Notes: generated by a model not told the origin, from the sequence alone. Counted from the first letter of the stretch, positions 23,856 to 33,948 are shown. The stretch: 64,000 nt of DNA from Lachnospiraceae bacterium UBA7143 (GCA_002491905.1 DKWV01000038.1:1-64000), one strand, 5' to 3'. Translations and numbers: made by a program.

Positions 23856-26577
23856 GGTGCTGGTTACATCAACGGTTTTAATTGCCGGGATTTTCTGTCT
23901 GCGGAAACTGACGCTGGGGAAGATCAGCATGAGACTGCGCTATGGGTTGTGGCTTCTTGTGGCGGTCAGACTGCTTCTTCCGCTGTCTGTGGGGACAAGC
24001 GCGTTCAGCGTGATGAATCTGCTGCCGGGAACCCTTCGGGAGAATGCGGGGGCGCTCCCACTTGAAAGGGAGAACAGCGGAGAGCTGCTTGCGAATGGCG
24101 GACGGGATTCGACGTATGTGGGTGAGCGCGACGATACATTTTCCGGTGGGCAGAATGAAGGAGAAGAGCCGGCAGGGATGAGGGAGGGAAACGGGATCAT
24201 GTCTGCTGCTGCGGATCATGCAGCGCAGGGAGAGGTGGTTTCGGACAAACGTTTCCGCAGGCGGTGGGCGTTCTCCCGGCGCCGCTTAGTGATAACAGTA
24301 TGGCTTGTGGGATTTCTGGCGGCAGGCGGCTATATTCTTTTTTGCAGACAGCGGTTTGTCAGGTGTCTTTACAGGAACCGCAGAGAGCTTCCGGCAGAAA
24401 CGGTGCCGGATGCGCTCACAGAACGGTTATCACAGCGGGGAATGAAAGTATATCAGGTAAAGGGTCTGCCCGGCCCCTGCCTGGTAGGGCGGCACATTTA
24501 TATCGGAGAAGAAACGGCCACACAGCCGCAGCAGCTTACACACGTGCTTGCGCATGAATACTGCCATGCGCTGCACGGGGACGGTTTGTGGGCATTCCTG
24601 CGCTGTTTTCTGGCGGCGGTTTACTGGTTCGATCCCTTTGTGTGGGCGGCGGCTTACGCGGCAAGGCGGGACAGTGAACTCGCCTGCGACGAGGCGGCGG
24701 TTAAGCTGCTTGGGGAGCCTTGCCGGTTCGATTACGGCAGGACGCTTCTGGCTCTTTTGGAGAACGCGGGCGGCGGGGAGAAATGTCCGGGCATGACCTC
24801 TATGACGGAGGGCGGCGAGCGGGGCGTCCGGGAGCGCATTATGGCGCTTGCCAAGAAAAGCCGGACGAAAAAGCCAGTTTTGGCGGCGGTTCTCGCGGCG
24901 GTAGTGCTGGTCTGCGGCTGTGCGTTTACGGGAGCGGAGAGGAACGGCGTAAATTCCGCGGGAGAAACAGACGGACAGGGAGTGGGAGGATCCGTTGGCA
25001 GCGCAGGTGACGGCGTAGGGAAGCAGGGGACGGAAAACGCCGCCGCGCAGAACCGCGAGATGGTTTCGGAGGAAAATAACGAGGAATTTGCCCGTATTCA
25101 GAAGGAGTATGAGGAGACTGTAAAAACGGCAGAACTGGTAGAGGCACAGGGCAAAGAGCTGGAGGAGAGAGCGCAGCAGGAGGCGGACCGGGCGGCGTTT
25201 CAGGATATGCTGAGCTGTTATAGCGCGATGGAGGAAAGCGGCAACCGGGAATTTGACATACAGTCCTATTATGACTGGAAGGAGGGAAAGGGCGGCGAAA
25301 AATCGGAGGACGGCTGGTATCTGCTCTGCCGCGAGGACGGGGGGCTGATTCACCTTTACGGCCTCTATACGGAAGACTTTGGATTTCGGGGGTTGAAGCT
25401 GCGGATCGGGCAGGATGAGACTACCCTTGATATCCCGTGGTGCGCTTCCTACTTAAACGGAATAAGCGAAAATATCCGTATTCTGGAGTACGCGGAAAAC
25501 AGAGCCCCCAGGAGGTTTGTCTGGAAGCTTCTCGTTGAGGAGAGCAGTACTAAGGAAATATGGCGGCTTTACAGCGGTTTCCGCTATGATACCGGCACGA
25601 TCGATCTGAGGACGCTCACGGCGGAGGAATGCGTGGAATGGGCAAAGGAGCATCTTAGCTTTGAAGTCGACCGAGAGACGGCAGAGATTGATGTGACCTA
25701 TGACGGGGACATGTATCTGGGAGCCATCGATATTTCCGCCTATCGGGATTGGGAGACGGAGGATGTGCAGATCGCGTCCGATGCCGTTGCTTTTACGCTG
25801 GCTGATCTGGGGGAGACGACGCTGCACTATGATGGCGACGCGGGCGATTATCAGACGTACTCCGATACGGCGTATGAGGGAATGGCGGTGTACCTGACGG
25901 CGGGACTGAAATTTCGGGGTGTTGAGGGGCTGTGGTACGACGGTCTGCCCTTGCTGACCATACAGGCTGTAGAGGATGAGAACAGCGACTCCGGGTTCCG
26001 TCTGGAACGCCCGAGGATAGATCAAACGTATGTGGCGAATGCGCCCTTTCAGGAGAAAAAGCTTTCAGAGCTGCGCGACGGGAAGGCGTCCGCACAGGCG
26101 GATGACGCTGCGGGCGGGGGAAGGAACGATCTGGAGAAACCACTGGAAAACGGGACGGAGGCGCACTATGATGTGGAGATCATTTTCAGCAATCCCTGCC
26201 CGGACTCTGACAGGATCTCAGACTGGTACGGAGAGCGTATCAACCCTGCAACAGGAGTGGTCAGGACGCACACCGGCGTGGATATAGCGGCGCCGGAGGG
26301 GGCGGATATCCTCGCCGCCGCGGACGGTACGGCCAGCATGACAGGATTTGATGCGGTGAACGGAAACTATGTGGTGCTCTGGCATGTGCAGAGCGGGCAG
26401 ATGACTTACTATACGCACTGTAAGACAGTGGAGGTGGAAAAAGGGCAGCAGGTGGCGCGGGGAGAGAAAATTGCAACCGTGGGAAAAACCGGCGCAGCCA
26501 CCGGACCCTGCCTTCATTTTGCCGTCAGCAGTGGGACAAACTGGGAGGAACCCTACTGGGAAGAACTGGACGAATAA
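23845..26577 (+). CDS. BlaR1-like M56 metallopeptidase fused to a C-terminal M23 (LytM-like) domain
   Basis: 910 residues. The N-terminal M56 part has helices at about 1-55 and 150-175 and the zinc motif HEYCH (His237, Glu238, His241) followed by ELACDEAAV. Another hydrophobic stretch with a lipobox-like LVCGC lies near residue 355, then a Glu-rich coiled region (about 405-455) and a long uncharacterised extracellular segment. The C-terminal M23 domain shows HTGVD (His809, Asp813) and THCKTVEVEKGQ, but the HxH motif reads CLH (Cys889, His891), so the catalytic His is replaced while zinc ligands remain. Zinc or wall binding, rather than cleavage, is the inferred role. The ATG at 23845 overlaps blaI. 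Confidence 0.85.
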   Translation: MILEVLVTSTVLIAGIFCLRKLTLGKISMRLRYGLWLLVAVRLLLPLSVGTSAFSVMNLLPGTLRENAGALPLERENSGELLANGGRDSTYVGERDDTFSGGQNEGEEPAGMREGNGIMSAAADHAAQGEVVSDKRFRRRWAFSRRRLVITVWLVGFLAAGGYILFCRQRFVRCLYRNRRELPAETVPDALTERLSQRGMKVYQVKGLPGPCLVGRHIYIGEETATQPQQLTHVLAHEYCHALHGDGLWAFLRCFLAAVYWFDPFVWAAAYAARRDSELACDEAAVKLLGEPCRFDYGRTLLALLENAGGGEKCPGMTSMTEGGERGVRERIMALAKKSRTKKPVLAAVLAAVVLVCGCAFTGAERNGVNSAGETDGQGVGGSVGSAGDGVGKQGTENAAAQNREMVSEENNEEFARIQKEYEETVKTAELVEAQGKELEERAQQEADRAAFQDMLSCYSAMEESGNREFDIQSYYDWKEGKGGEKSEDGWYLLCREDGGLIHLYGLYTEDFGFRGLKLRIGQDETTLDIPWCASYLNGISENIRILEYAENRAPRRFVWKLLVEESSTKEIWRLYSGFRYDTGTIDLRTLTAEECVEWAKEHLSFEVDRETAEIDVTYDGDMYLGAIDISAYRDWETEDVQIASDAVAFTLADLGETTLHYDGDAGDYQTYSDTAYEGMAVYLTAGLKFRGVEGLWYDGLPLLTIQAVEDENSDSGFRLERPRIDQTYVANAPFQEKKLSELRDGKASAQADDAAGGGRNDLEKPLENGTEAHYDVEIIFSNPCPDSDRISDWYGERINPATGVVRTHTGVDIAAPEGADILAAADGTASMTGFDAVNGNYVVLWHVQSGQMTYYTHCKTVEVEKGQQVARGEKIATVGKTGAATGPCLHFAVSSGTNWEEPYWEELDE

Positions 26578-26591
26578 AGTTTTTTTAAAGA

Positions 26592-26626
26592 AACGCGATA
26601 AGTTTCTTCCTTATTGCGTTTTTTTG
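26592..26626 (+). terminator. Rho-independent terminator
   Basis: AACGCGATAAG (26592-26602) pairs with CTTATTGCGTT (26610-26620), then a T-run. It ends the BlaI/M56 operon. A TATAAT at 26630-26635 just after it probably belongs to the mecA promoter (its -35, TTCCTT at 26607, is poor). Confidence 0.7.
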
Positions 26627-26709
26627 TGGTATAATCTCCGCGAAGGCAATGAGCAGTGCGTGCGGTGCGCACAGTGGAGTGCCTACAATGGAATGAGGTC
26701 AGAAAATAC

Positions 26710-27369
26710 ATGAAATATAAAAAGATCAATGATGCAACGGTACAGTGTATTGTCTCGGCGGACGACATGGCCGAGTACGGGCTTGCGTTATCGGATATCT
26801 TTGAACGCAACGAGAGGGGCGAGGAGTTCCTGCGGGATATCATCGAGCGGGCCCATGACGAGGTGGGATACCAGATCAATAACGGGAATATTGCCATGCA
26901 GATCACACCGCTTAAGGACAACGGCCTTGTGGTGACTTTTACGGATGAGGGGCCTGCGGCCTTCAAGGAGATGCTGCAGAATCTGAAAGAGGTGCTGCAG
27001 GAATTCAGCGCGGAGCTTGCCGGGCAGGAGGAACGCGCAAAGGTAGTGGAGCAGGCGGCCGGAGAGTATGATGAAAACCGCAGAATGTTCGTCTTTAATA
27101 CGATGCACCAGACGATGCAGTACGCGGCCACCATCCCGAATACATATTCCGTGAAGAGTCATCTTTATAAGGAGGGCGAGGACTATTATCTGGTGCTCGA
27201 GAAAAACAGGCTTTCCTACAAGACGTTCAACAGAATCAGCGCCCAGGCGGTGGAGTTCGGAAATCTGATCGCGGTGTCCGATGAGCGGATGCAGTATCTG
27301 GAGGAGCATGGTGAGTGCCTGATCAGAGACCGGGCGGTGAGTAAGCTGCGCAGGATTTACCGCGCCTAA
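26710..27369 (+). CDS. mecA: Adaptor protein MecA
   Basis: 219 residues. The N-terminus MKYKKINDATVQCIVSADD and the following GLALSDIF are typical of MecA, the adaptor that hands substrates to the ClpCP protease (for example competence factors in Bacillus). The C-terminal domain (about 120-215) has the expected helix-strand pattern (YYLVLEKNRLSYKTFNRI). The ATG at 26710 follows GAGGTCAGAAAATAC; in-frame starts upstream overlap the promoter. It is a single gene with its own terminator. Confidence 0.88.
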   Translation: MKYKKINDATVQCIVSADDMAEYGLALSDIFERNERGEEFLRDIIERAHDEVGYQINNGNIAMQITPLKDNGLVVTFTDEGPAAFKEMLQNLKEVLQEFSAELAGQEERAKVVEQAAGEYDENRRMFVFNTMHQTMQYAATIPNTYSVKSHLYKEGEDYYLVLEKNRLSYKTFNRISAQAVEFGNLIAVSDERMQYLEEHGECLIRDRAVSKLRRIYRA

Positions 27370-27415
27370 AAGTGCTCTTATATGCAGAAAATGAAACAGA
27401 GAGTGGTTGTCAGGT

Positions 27416-27449
27416 GCTGCCATGCCTCGAAAGCTGGCAGCGCTTTTTG
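27416..27449 (+). terminator. Probable terminator of mecA
   Basis: GCTGCCA (27416-27422) pairs with TGGCAGC (27435-27441), followed by GCTTTTTG. The short stem makes it moderate. Confidence 0.5.
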
Positions 27450-27493
27450 CGCGAATAAGGAAATAAAAATTAGGATGAGAGAATGAGGTTGGT

Positions 27494-29173
27494 ATGAGCA
27501 AAGAGAAAATGAAGAAAAATGAACATTTTGACGCCTTTCTGGAGAAGGAGATCCTGACGGCGAACCGTTATGACGGCGGCGACAGGCAGAAGGAAGATGA
27601 GCAGAAAGAGGGAATGCGCTATGAGGACGCGGGGATCGACGGGAGAATCCTGCGGGCGGTAAAAGAGCTGGGCTTCGAGCATATGACTCCGATTCAGGAA
27701 CAGGCCATTCCGCTCTTTATGACAGGGCGTGATATTATCGGGCAGGCCCAGACGGGCACGGGAAAGACGGCGGCTTTCGGCATCCCGATCCTGCAGAAGA
27801 TTGACCCGAAAAACCGCGCCCTGCAGGCGGTGATTCTCTGTCCCACCAGGGAACTTGCCATGCAGGCGGCGGACGAGCTGCGCAAGTTTGCCAAGTACAT
27901 GGACGGGATCAAGGTGCTCCCAGTGTACGGCGGGCAGGAAATCTATAAGCAGATTAAAAATTTAAAGACCGGCGTGCAGATCGTGGTGGGAACGCCGGGG
28001 CGCGTGATGGACCACATGCGCAGACATACGCTCAAGATGGACCAGGTGCATACGGTGGTGCTTGACGAGGCCGATGAAATGCTTAACATGGGATTTCGGG
28101 AGGATATCGAGACGATCCTGAAGGGCGTGCCGGAGGAGCGGCAGACAGGACTTTTTTCGGCGACGATGCCGAAGCCCATTCTGGAAATTACGAAAACCTA
28201 CCAGAAGGATGCGGCCTATGTCAAGATGACGCCCAAGGAAGTGACTATCCCTTTAATCAAACAGGCGTACTATCAGGTGCGTAAGCAGGATAAGGAGGAG
28301 GTGCTCTGCCGTCTGATTGATTATTATGCTCCGGGACGTGCGCTGATTTTCTGTAATACCAAGCGGATGGTGGATGAGCTGACGGAGCACTTAAAGGGCA
28401 GAGGCTATGAGGTGGAGGGACTTCACGGGGATCTGACCCAGGGGCAGAGAGACACGGTGATGAACCTGTTCCGAAGCGGCCGGACGAACATCCTGATTGC
28501 CACCGACGTGGCGGCGAGAGGCATCGACGTGAGCGATGTGGAGGCGGTCTACAATTTTGACGTGCCCGATGACATCGAATACTATGTGCACCGTATCGGC
28601 AGAACAGGGCGCGCAGGGAAAACGGGAAGATCGTTCACGCTGGTGGTCGGCAGGGAGGCCTACAAGATAAGGGACATTGAGCGCATCTGCCACACGAAGA
28701 TCAAAGAGCGCAAAGTGCCGAGCGCGGCGGATATCACGGCGAGAAAGGCGGAAAAAATATTGAAGGAAACTGCCGCCGTGATTGAAAATGAGGATATCAG
28801 CAGGGCCACGGAGTATATTCTTGACGCGGTGGCATTGGGACAGTACAGCGCTACACAGATTGCGGCGGCATTTATGAAGATGAAGCTGGGAGATGAGATT
28901 GAGGATATCCGCACGGAGAAATTTTTCTTTGAGAAACGACCCGCGAAGGGCGGTCGGAATTTCGACAAAAATAGGGGTGGCTACGGGAAAAAGCCCGGCG
29001 GTAAGAGCGATAAAGGCGGATATACGACCAAGGGGGAAAGAAACAGGGATAAAAGCAGATTCGCAAACGGGAAGCCGAAAGATGTCAGACGGGACGGTAG
29101 TGCGGCCCGCAGAAGAGAATCCGACTATGAGCCGCGTTACGGCGGCCTGCGGATCAAGACGAAATACGACTAA
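27494..29173 (+). CDS. DEAD-box ATP-dependent RNA helicase
   Basis: 559 residues. Motifs in order: Q-motif near FEHMTPIQEQAIP, motif I AQTGTGKTAAF, PTRELAMQ, VLDEADEMLNMGF (DEAD), SAT, then FCNTKRMVDEL, ATDVAARGIDV and HRIGRTGRAGKTG. The C-terminal tail (about 485-559) is rich in Gly, Lys and Arg (GGRNFDKNRGGYGKKPGGK) and should bind RNA. It resembles CshA/DeaD helicases of RNA turnover and cold response. A 50-residue charged N-terminal extension precedes the core. GAATGAGGTTGGT stands before the ATG. Confidence 0.95.
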   Translation: MSKEKMKKNEHFDAFLEKEILTANRYDGGDRQKEDEQKEGMRYEDAGIDGRILRAVKELGFEHMTPIQEQAIPLFMTGRDIIGQAQTGTGKTAAFGIPILQKIDPKNRALQAVILCPTRELAMQAADELRKFAKYMDGIKVLPVYGGQEIYKQIKNLKTGVQIVVGTPGRVMDHMRRHTLKMDQVHTVVLDEADEMLNMGFREDIETILKGVPEERQTGLFSATMPKPILEITKTYQKDAAYVKMTPKEVTIPLIKQAYYQVRKQDKEEVLCRLIDYYAPGRALIFCNTKRMVDELTEHLKGRGYEVEGLHGDLTQGQRDTVMNLFRSGRTNILIATDVAARGIDVSDVEAVYNFDVPDDIEYYVHRIGRTGRAGKTGRSFTLVVGREAYKIRDIERICHTKIKERKVPSAADITARKAEKILKETAAVIENEDISRATEYILDAVALGQYSATQIAAAFMKMKLGDEIEDIRTEKFFFEKRPAKGGRNFDKNRGGYGKKPGGKSDKGGYTTKGERNRDKSRFANGKPKDVRRDGSAARRRESDYEPRYGGLRIKTKYD

Positions 29174-29202
29174 AGCAACGTGAGAAGAAATTCTCCGTGC
29201 AC

Positions 29203-29799
29203 TTACAATACTAGATCCACTCCGTGCTCCTTCAACCACTTGCGGTGGATGCGGTAGTCGGGGCAGACGCTCTCCACAAGCGCCCAGAACGCCTTTGAGT
29301 GGTCCATGTGGGTCAGATGGCACAGTTCATGGACAACCACATAATCCAGAACCGCAGGCGGCGCCAGCATAAGCCGCCAGTTGAAGGAGAGGGTGCCTTT
29401 TGTGCTGCAGCTCCCCCAGCGGGTCTTCTGGTCGCGGATGGTGATGCGGCTGAAGCTTCCGCCTGTGAGCGGCAGGAAATAGGCGGCACGTTTCGGGAAA
29501 TAATCTTTTGCCGCTTCTATATAACGCTTTTCAAGAGCCGCCCGCTGGGTGTCCGTCAAGTTGGACACGGGGCGGCTTTCCCGTTGCTTTACAGCCTCCA
29601 GATAATGTGTGATGATCCAGTGCTGCTTGTCTGAAAGAAGACGGCGGATCTGTGTCCCGGAGGTGCCAAAGGGCAGCCGCAGGGTGATTTCTCCCTCGGC
29701 GGAGATGCTGACGGCGCAGGTCTTACGGTCGCTGTAGATCACCTCGTAGGGAAGTTCATATAGTTTGCTCTGGTATTTGATGCGGTGTATTTGTTTCAT
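29203..29799 (-). CDS. YgjP/WLM-like zinc metalloprotein (DUF45)
   Basis: 198 residues from the ATG at 29799 (MKQIHRIKY); an ATG three codons upstream is also possible, and neither has a good ribosome site. The family signature RDQKTRWGSCS is followed by VVVHELCHLTHMDHS, the HExxH zinc site with third His downstream. Members are predicted metal-dependent hydrolases, often beside restriction or DNA-repair genes; here it is convergent with the helicase gene. Confidence 0.88.
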   Translation of the reverse strand: MKQIHRIKYQSKLYELPYEVIYSDRKTCAVSISAEGEITLRLPFGTSGTQIRRLLSDKQHWIITHYLEAVKQRESRPVSNLTDTQRAALEKRYIEAAKDYFPKRAAYFLPLTGGSFSRITIRDQKTRWGSCSTKGTLSFNWRLMLAPPAVLDYVVVHELCHLTHMDHSKAFWALVESVCPDYRIHRKWLKEHGVDLVL

Positions 29800-29861
29800 G
29801 GATATCATTTTATCACAGGAAACGGTATTATGCCATTGGCAGTTGGAACAGGAGGCATGGG

Positions 29862-32800
29862 TCAGGTGTGGCTGTCGCACAAATATCTAAAGCTCCCATT
29901 TGAAAAGCGGACAGTCGGTACAGTATATCTGGCTTTAAGACGGGATCCGTCTTTAAACTGTACAGTGATTGTCATTTTCTGGTAATCCCTGGCGGTGAGT
30001 GAGGAGCTGAAGGGAGATTTTGTGGTGGTTGCCTTACCGGGCACCGGCTGCAGATAATAATATCCCGCCTTTCCGTCCCTGGCATCCTGAAATTTCCTGC
30101 CGCATCCGGGATTGGAGCCTCCGGATACGGAAACCGTGAAATAGGGTGGAGAACAGAGATTTCCCTGCGCATCCTCAGCCAGTACCTTAAATCCTTCCCG
30201 GTAACCGCCGCCGGGAGTCTCAATCCTATCTGCATACTCGATTCGTATTTTCCGATAGAGGGGAGTGACGGTAAAACGGTATTTGTTGGATGTTATGCCG
30301 CTGCCGTCTGCCGCCGTGGCCGTTATGACGGCGGTAGAACCTGCCGCCGCGGTTTTGGCTGCCGTTACTTTGCCGTTCCTGTCAACGGAGACAGCGTCCG
30401 GGTTGCTGGAAGACCAGGTAATCTTTTTGCTTGTGGGAACGCCGTAGCTGCTGCTGTATTTCGCGGACATCCGTATGCTCTTTCCGACAGCGATATAGCT
30501 ATCGTATGTGTCAGTGTTGTCATCGTGACACCCCCAGCCGTCGGTCGGGCCGATGGCAAGTCCGGACATGGGGAGAAACACATTGACCGTACAGGATGCC
30601 TTTACTCCGCTACCGTCGGTGGCGGCACAGGTGATGACCGCCTTGCCGGTGTGCTCCGCGCTGATAAGGGCTGTGTCTATACCGCCGTTATCGCCGGGCA
30701 TCACAGACACACCATAGATAGAGACAATGCTCTCGTCGCTGCTCGTCCAGTGAAATTGATTTCGGTCAAAACCTTCCGTTCCTGTCAGCTCCATTTTCAA
30801 GTGGCACGCGACGGGAGCGTCGGAGAGGGTGGGGATAAAGAGAGTCAGCCTTTGGTCGGAGAGAGATATATTTGTGATTTCTCCCGACAGAATCGTTACG
30901 GTGGCTTTCGCAAGGATCCCGGAACCGTCCTGGGCGGCGGCCTTCACAGTGCACGTACCCGCAGCATCCTTCTTCGCGGTCAGCCTGCCCTTGGCGGAAA
31001 TGGTCACCTTGTCGTTCCCTTCCACACTCCATGTGATTTTTTTGTTGGAGGCGTTTGCCGGCGCTGTCTGAGCCGAAAGATCGATGCTTCTGCCGGCGGC
31101 TACTTTGGCAGGGTTCTGATAAGTAATTTTCCTGCCGTTAGGCGCGCAAAGTGTGATGTCTGTAACAGGCTGGGCGACTGTCACACTGCAGGAGGCGCTG
31201 CGGTTTAAGCTGTCGTTTGTGACGACTTTGACAGTGGCTTTGCCGGGCGAAACGGCGGTGACGACGCCGTCCTCCACCGAAACAATCCCGGGATTGCTGC
31301 TCGTCCAGACAACGGCATTGGCACTGACATCTGTGACTACGGAACGGTCAGTTTTGGTGATTTTAAGTCTTTTTTTCAGGTCGAGGGTTTCCGGTATGTG
31401 CAGCGCCACGGATCTCAAGGTTTTCCCCTTTTCGTCCTGAAAAGCGATCTTCTGAATATCGGCTTTTTCTGCGGGGATTACGGTGAAGGTATAGGAGTCC
31501 TGTATCGTGGGAATGTCGCCTCCGTTTTTTAGCAGGAGCGTGGCGGTGACGGTATAGTTCCCAGGGGGCGTTGTCTTCTTCGTTTTGACCGTGCCGCCGG
31601 ATACCGTGATACCGGCCTTTAAAGCCTCGTTGTCAACCTGCCAGACCGCTTTGGTGGGGAGCGAGTAGGAGGGCGTCACCGTGGTGGTGAATTTCAGGCT
31701 CTTTCCGGCCGCAATGCAGGAAACGTGATTGGCGGGTGTCAGGGCGACCTCCTGAGGGCGCGGCGTCAGGGAAAAGGTTCTGGAAACCACCCGGCTTGTC
31801 TTCCCGGTGACGGGATTGAGAGACATGGCCTTGATCGTTACTTTTCCTGAACCCTTAAGCGTAATGCCGTAATGGTCGTAAGCAGGATAATAGGGCGTGC
31901 CGTTTATCACTTCGTTGTTTTTATAGACGGGCGTTTTCCCGTCCGTGGAGTAATAGATTACTATACCGACGGCGGTCTTGACGGAGAGGAATACCGTTAC
32001 GCATTCCTCTATGTAGTTACTGCTTCCTTTCGCCTTATCATAGTGATCCTCATGAAACTCTATGGTCGGCGCTATCGGCGCAGCCGTATCCGTGGCTAAT
32101 TTCAGTACGCCGGGCAGCCAGGTGGTGCCTGCACCCATGCCGGAGGAAGCGCTTTTGACAGTAGAGGATTTCATGGCTGAGAGCAGTGCATTCACTTTGG
32201 CCTTGCCGGTCTTTTTGCGGATATCCTCTCTGGCGGAAAGAATGACTGCCGCCGTGCCCGCAGCCGCCGGGGCGGCCTGGCTGGTGCCGCTCATATATCC
32301 GTAGCTGTTGCCACCTTCCGGCAGCGTGGAGTAAATGCCAACGCCGGGAAAGGACAGGGCTACGGTTCTGCCATAGTTGGAGAAGGAAGCTTTCGCGCTG
32401 TTTTGGTCTACAGCGCCCACGCAGATGGCGCCCGAATAGGCGGCAGGGAAGTTAATGCCGTCGGAATCGTCGTCGCCGGCGGAGGCAAAAACAGCAACTC
32501 CGTTATTGTATGCATTCTTTATTACTTTCGCAAAGTTGTCGTCGTACAAGGAGTTACCAAGACTCATATTTATGATATCGTTCTGGTCCTCAACGGCGGC
32601 GTTGACGGCGCGCAGAACGCTGTCCGCCGTCATGCTTCCGAAAGGCGAAACAACGGCATAACCCCGTATCTGGGCATCCGGAGCGATACCGGCGCCGCCG
32701 TTCCAGTTGTGTTCTTCGGCGGCGATGATGCCCGCCACGTGAGTGCCGTGTTCCGCATTGTCCTCGCTGTACTCCGTTCCTTCGGCGCCGTTCACAAAGT

Positions 32801-33743
32801 TCCTTCCGGCAACGGCATTTTCCGCCAGATCTTCATGTGACTGCCTGAGGCCGGTATCGATCACGGCCACTTTTATGCCCTGCCCCTTATAGCCGGCGCC
32901 CCAGGCGTAGGTTGTGCCGATGTAGTCATGCTGCCACTGCCTGCCAATGTCAGAGTCATTGGTGGCATGGACCGTTCTGGACGGCATGTCGTCACTGTCC
33001 AAATGGCTGTAGTAGTTGGGCCATACGGCAGGCAGTTTGATATCGGGATCCGCCGCCGCAGCCACGGCCATAGCTACCGTTGCCTTTTCGGGCAGGGTGA
33101 TTACAGCCACTTCATAGGAATAGCTGTCCAGCGTGCCGCCGAAAGCCTCTGCCGCCTGTTCGGCCTTGGTCCGGGTGTCCGCTAAATACACCACTTCACC
33201 GGGCGCATAGAGACCCTCCGCATCGGCATATGCGTTGGCGGACCGGGTGCGGAAGGCGGCGATATCGTCCATATGGGAGGCTAAAACTTTTTTGTCAGCC
33301 AGCTGCTGTGCGGACAGCGTGCAGCCGTCTCCCAAACCGGGAAAGACGGCGAAAATATTTTCTTCCTCCCCGGGGAGTGTGTTTTCAGAGACCGTATTTT
33401 CAGAGACGGTATTTTCGGAGACGCTGTTTTCATCGGGGAGAGATTCGACAGGCGTCTCTTCTTCTTCAGGCAGGAGTTCGACGGGCGTCTCTTCTTCTTC
33501 AGGCAGGGGTTCGACAGGCGTCTCCTCCTCCCCGCCAGGAATGGATTCGGCAGGCGTCTCCTCCTGTTCGTCATGGGACGAATCGGAATTGTCGGAAATG
33601 CCCTGCTGCGGTTCCTCTGCGGGTTCTTCGACAGATTCGGCGGCGGCAGGAACGTCGGTTTGAGCGGCCACCGCGTCGGCTCCGGCCGCCTGGAACAGTA
33701 AAGAACCGGCTAAAAATAATGAAACTATCCTCTGTTTTTGCAT
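29862..33743 (-). CDS. Secreted subtilisin-like serine protease with Ig-like repeats
   Basis: 1293 residues from the ATG at 33743 (GGAGGAAACAAAA precedes it). The signal peptide is MQKQRIVSLFLAGSLLF. A low-complexity acidic linker follows, with repeats of EEEETPVE and SENTV (about residues 55-130). The S8 catalytic domain (about 270-520) has Asp296 (VAVIDTGLR), His332 (HGTHVAG) and Ser488 (GTSQAAPAAAG). A chitobiase-like segment (YYSTDGKTPVYKN) and about four to five Big2-type Ig-like domains follow (each with WTSSNPxxVSV or WSVEGN and AxDGSG). No LPXTG anchor is seen, so it is probably released or bound through its Ig domains. Likely cleaves proteins or glycoproteins outside the cell. Confidence 0.9.
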   Translation of the reverse strand: MQKQRIVSLFLAGSLLFQAAGADAVAAQTDVPAAAESVEEPAEEPQQGISDNSDSSHDEQEETPAESIPGGEEETPVEPLPEEEETPVELLPEEEETPVESLPDENSVSENTVSENTVSENTLPGEEENIFAVFPGLGDGCTLSAQQLADKKVLASHMDDIAAFRTRSANAYADAEGLYAPGEVVYLADTRTKAEQAAEAFGGTLDSYSYEVAVITLPEKATVAMAVAAAADPDIKLPAVWPNYYSHLDSDDMPSRTVHATNDSDIGRQWQHDYIGTTYAWGAGYKGQGIKVAVIDTGLRQSHEDLAENAVAGRNFVNGAEGTEYSEDNAEHGTHVAGIIAAEEHNWNGGAGIAPDAQIRGYAVVSPFGSMTADSVLRAVNAAVEDQNDIINMSLGNSLYDDNFAKVIKNAYNNGVAVFASAGDDDSDGINFPAAYSGAICVGAVDQNSAKASFSNYGRTVALSFPGVGIYSTLPEGGNSYGYMSGTSQAAPAAAGTAAVILSAREDIRKKTGKAKVNALLSAMKSSTVKSASSGMGAGTTWLPGVLKLATDTAAPIAPTIEFHEDHYDKAKGSSNYIEECVTVFLSVKTAVGIVIYYSTDGKTPVYKNNEVINGTPYYPAYDHYGITLKGSGKVTIKAMSLNPVTGKTSRVVSRTFSLTPRPQEVALTPANHVSCIAAGKSLKFTTTVTPSYSLPTKAVWQVDNEALKAGITVSGGTVKTKKTTPPGNYTVTATLLLKNGGDIPTIQDSYTFTVIPAEKADIQKIAFQDEKGKTLRSVALHIPETLDLKKRLKITKTDRSVVTDVSANAVVWTSSNPGIVSVEDGVVTAVSPGKATVKVVTNDSLNRSASCSVTVAQPVTDITLCAPNGRKITYQNPAKVAAGRSIDLSAQTAPANASNKKITWSVEGNDKVTISAKGRLTAKKDAAGTCTVKAAAQDGSGILAKATVTILSGEITNISLSDQRLTLFIPTLSDAPVACHLKMELTGTEGFDRNQFHWTSSDESIVSIYGVSVMPGDNGGIDTALISAEHTGKAVITCAATDGSGVKASCTVNVFLPMSGLAIGPTDGWGCHDDNTDTYDSYIAVGKSIRMSAKYSSSYGVPTSKKITWSSSNPDAVSVDRNGKVTAAKTAAAGSTAVITATAADGSGITSNKYRFTVTPLYRKIRIEYADRIETPGGGYREGFKVLAEDAQGNLCSPPYFTVSVSGGSNPGCGRKFQDARDGKAGYYYLQPVPGKATTTKSPFSSSLTARDYQKMTITVQFKDGSRLKARYTVPTVRFSNGSFRYLCDSHT

Positions 33744-33919
33744 TTTTGTTTCCTCCGATTGTATATTTACTTTGCACATGGTTTTTCCTGCTGGCGCGAT
33801 TATTTTAGCACCCGAAAATTTACGGGGGAGAGAATTTGTCTATTCGGTCGATACGATTGCGTATTTGGTCATCCGAAAACAAAACGGGTAAGGCAGGCAT
33901 GACCGATAAAGGAAGCGGC

Positions 33920-33948
33920 TTTACACTTTTCCATAAAACGGATATAAT
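33920..33948 (+). promoter_or_regulatory. Sigma-A promoter of gpmI
   Basis: TTTACA (33920-33925), 17-base spacer, TATAAT (33943-33948), about 84 bases before the ATG. Confidence 0.7.

Noticed and set aside
24430..25353. Open frame of 307 codons on the minus strand within the M56-M23 gene
   Set aside because: Arg/Leu/Pro-rich shadow with no start signals, opposite a gene with clear zinc motifs.
33370..33560. Short tandem DNA repeats considered as a CRISPR-like array
   Set aside because: The repeats are coding units of the subtilase linker (EEEETPVE, SENTV), without unique spacers.
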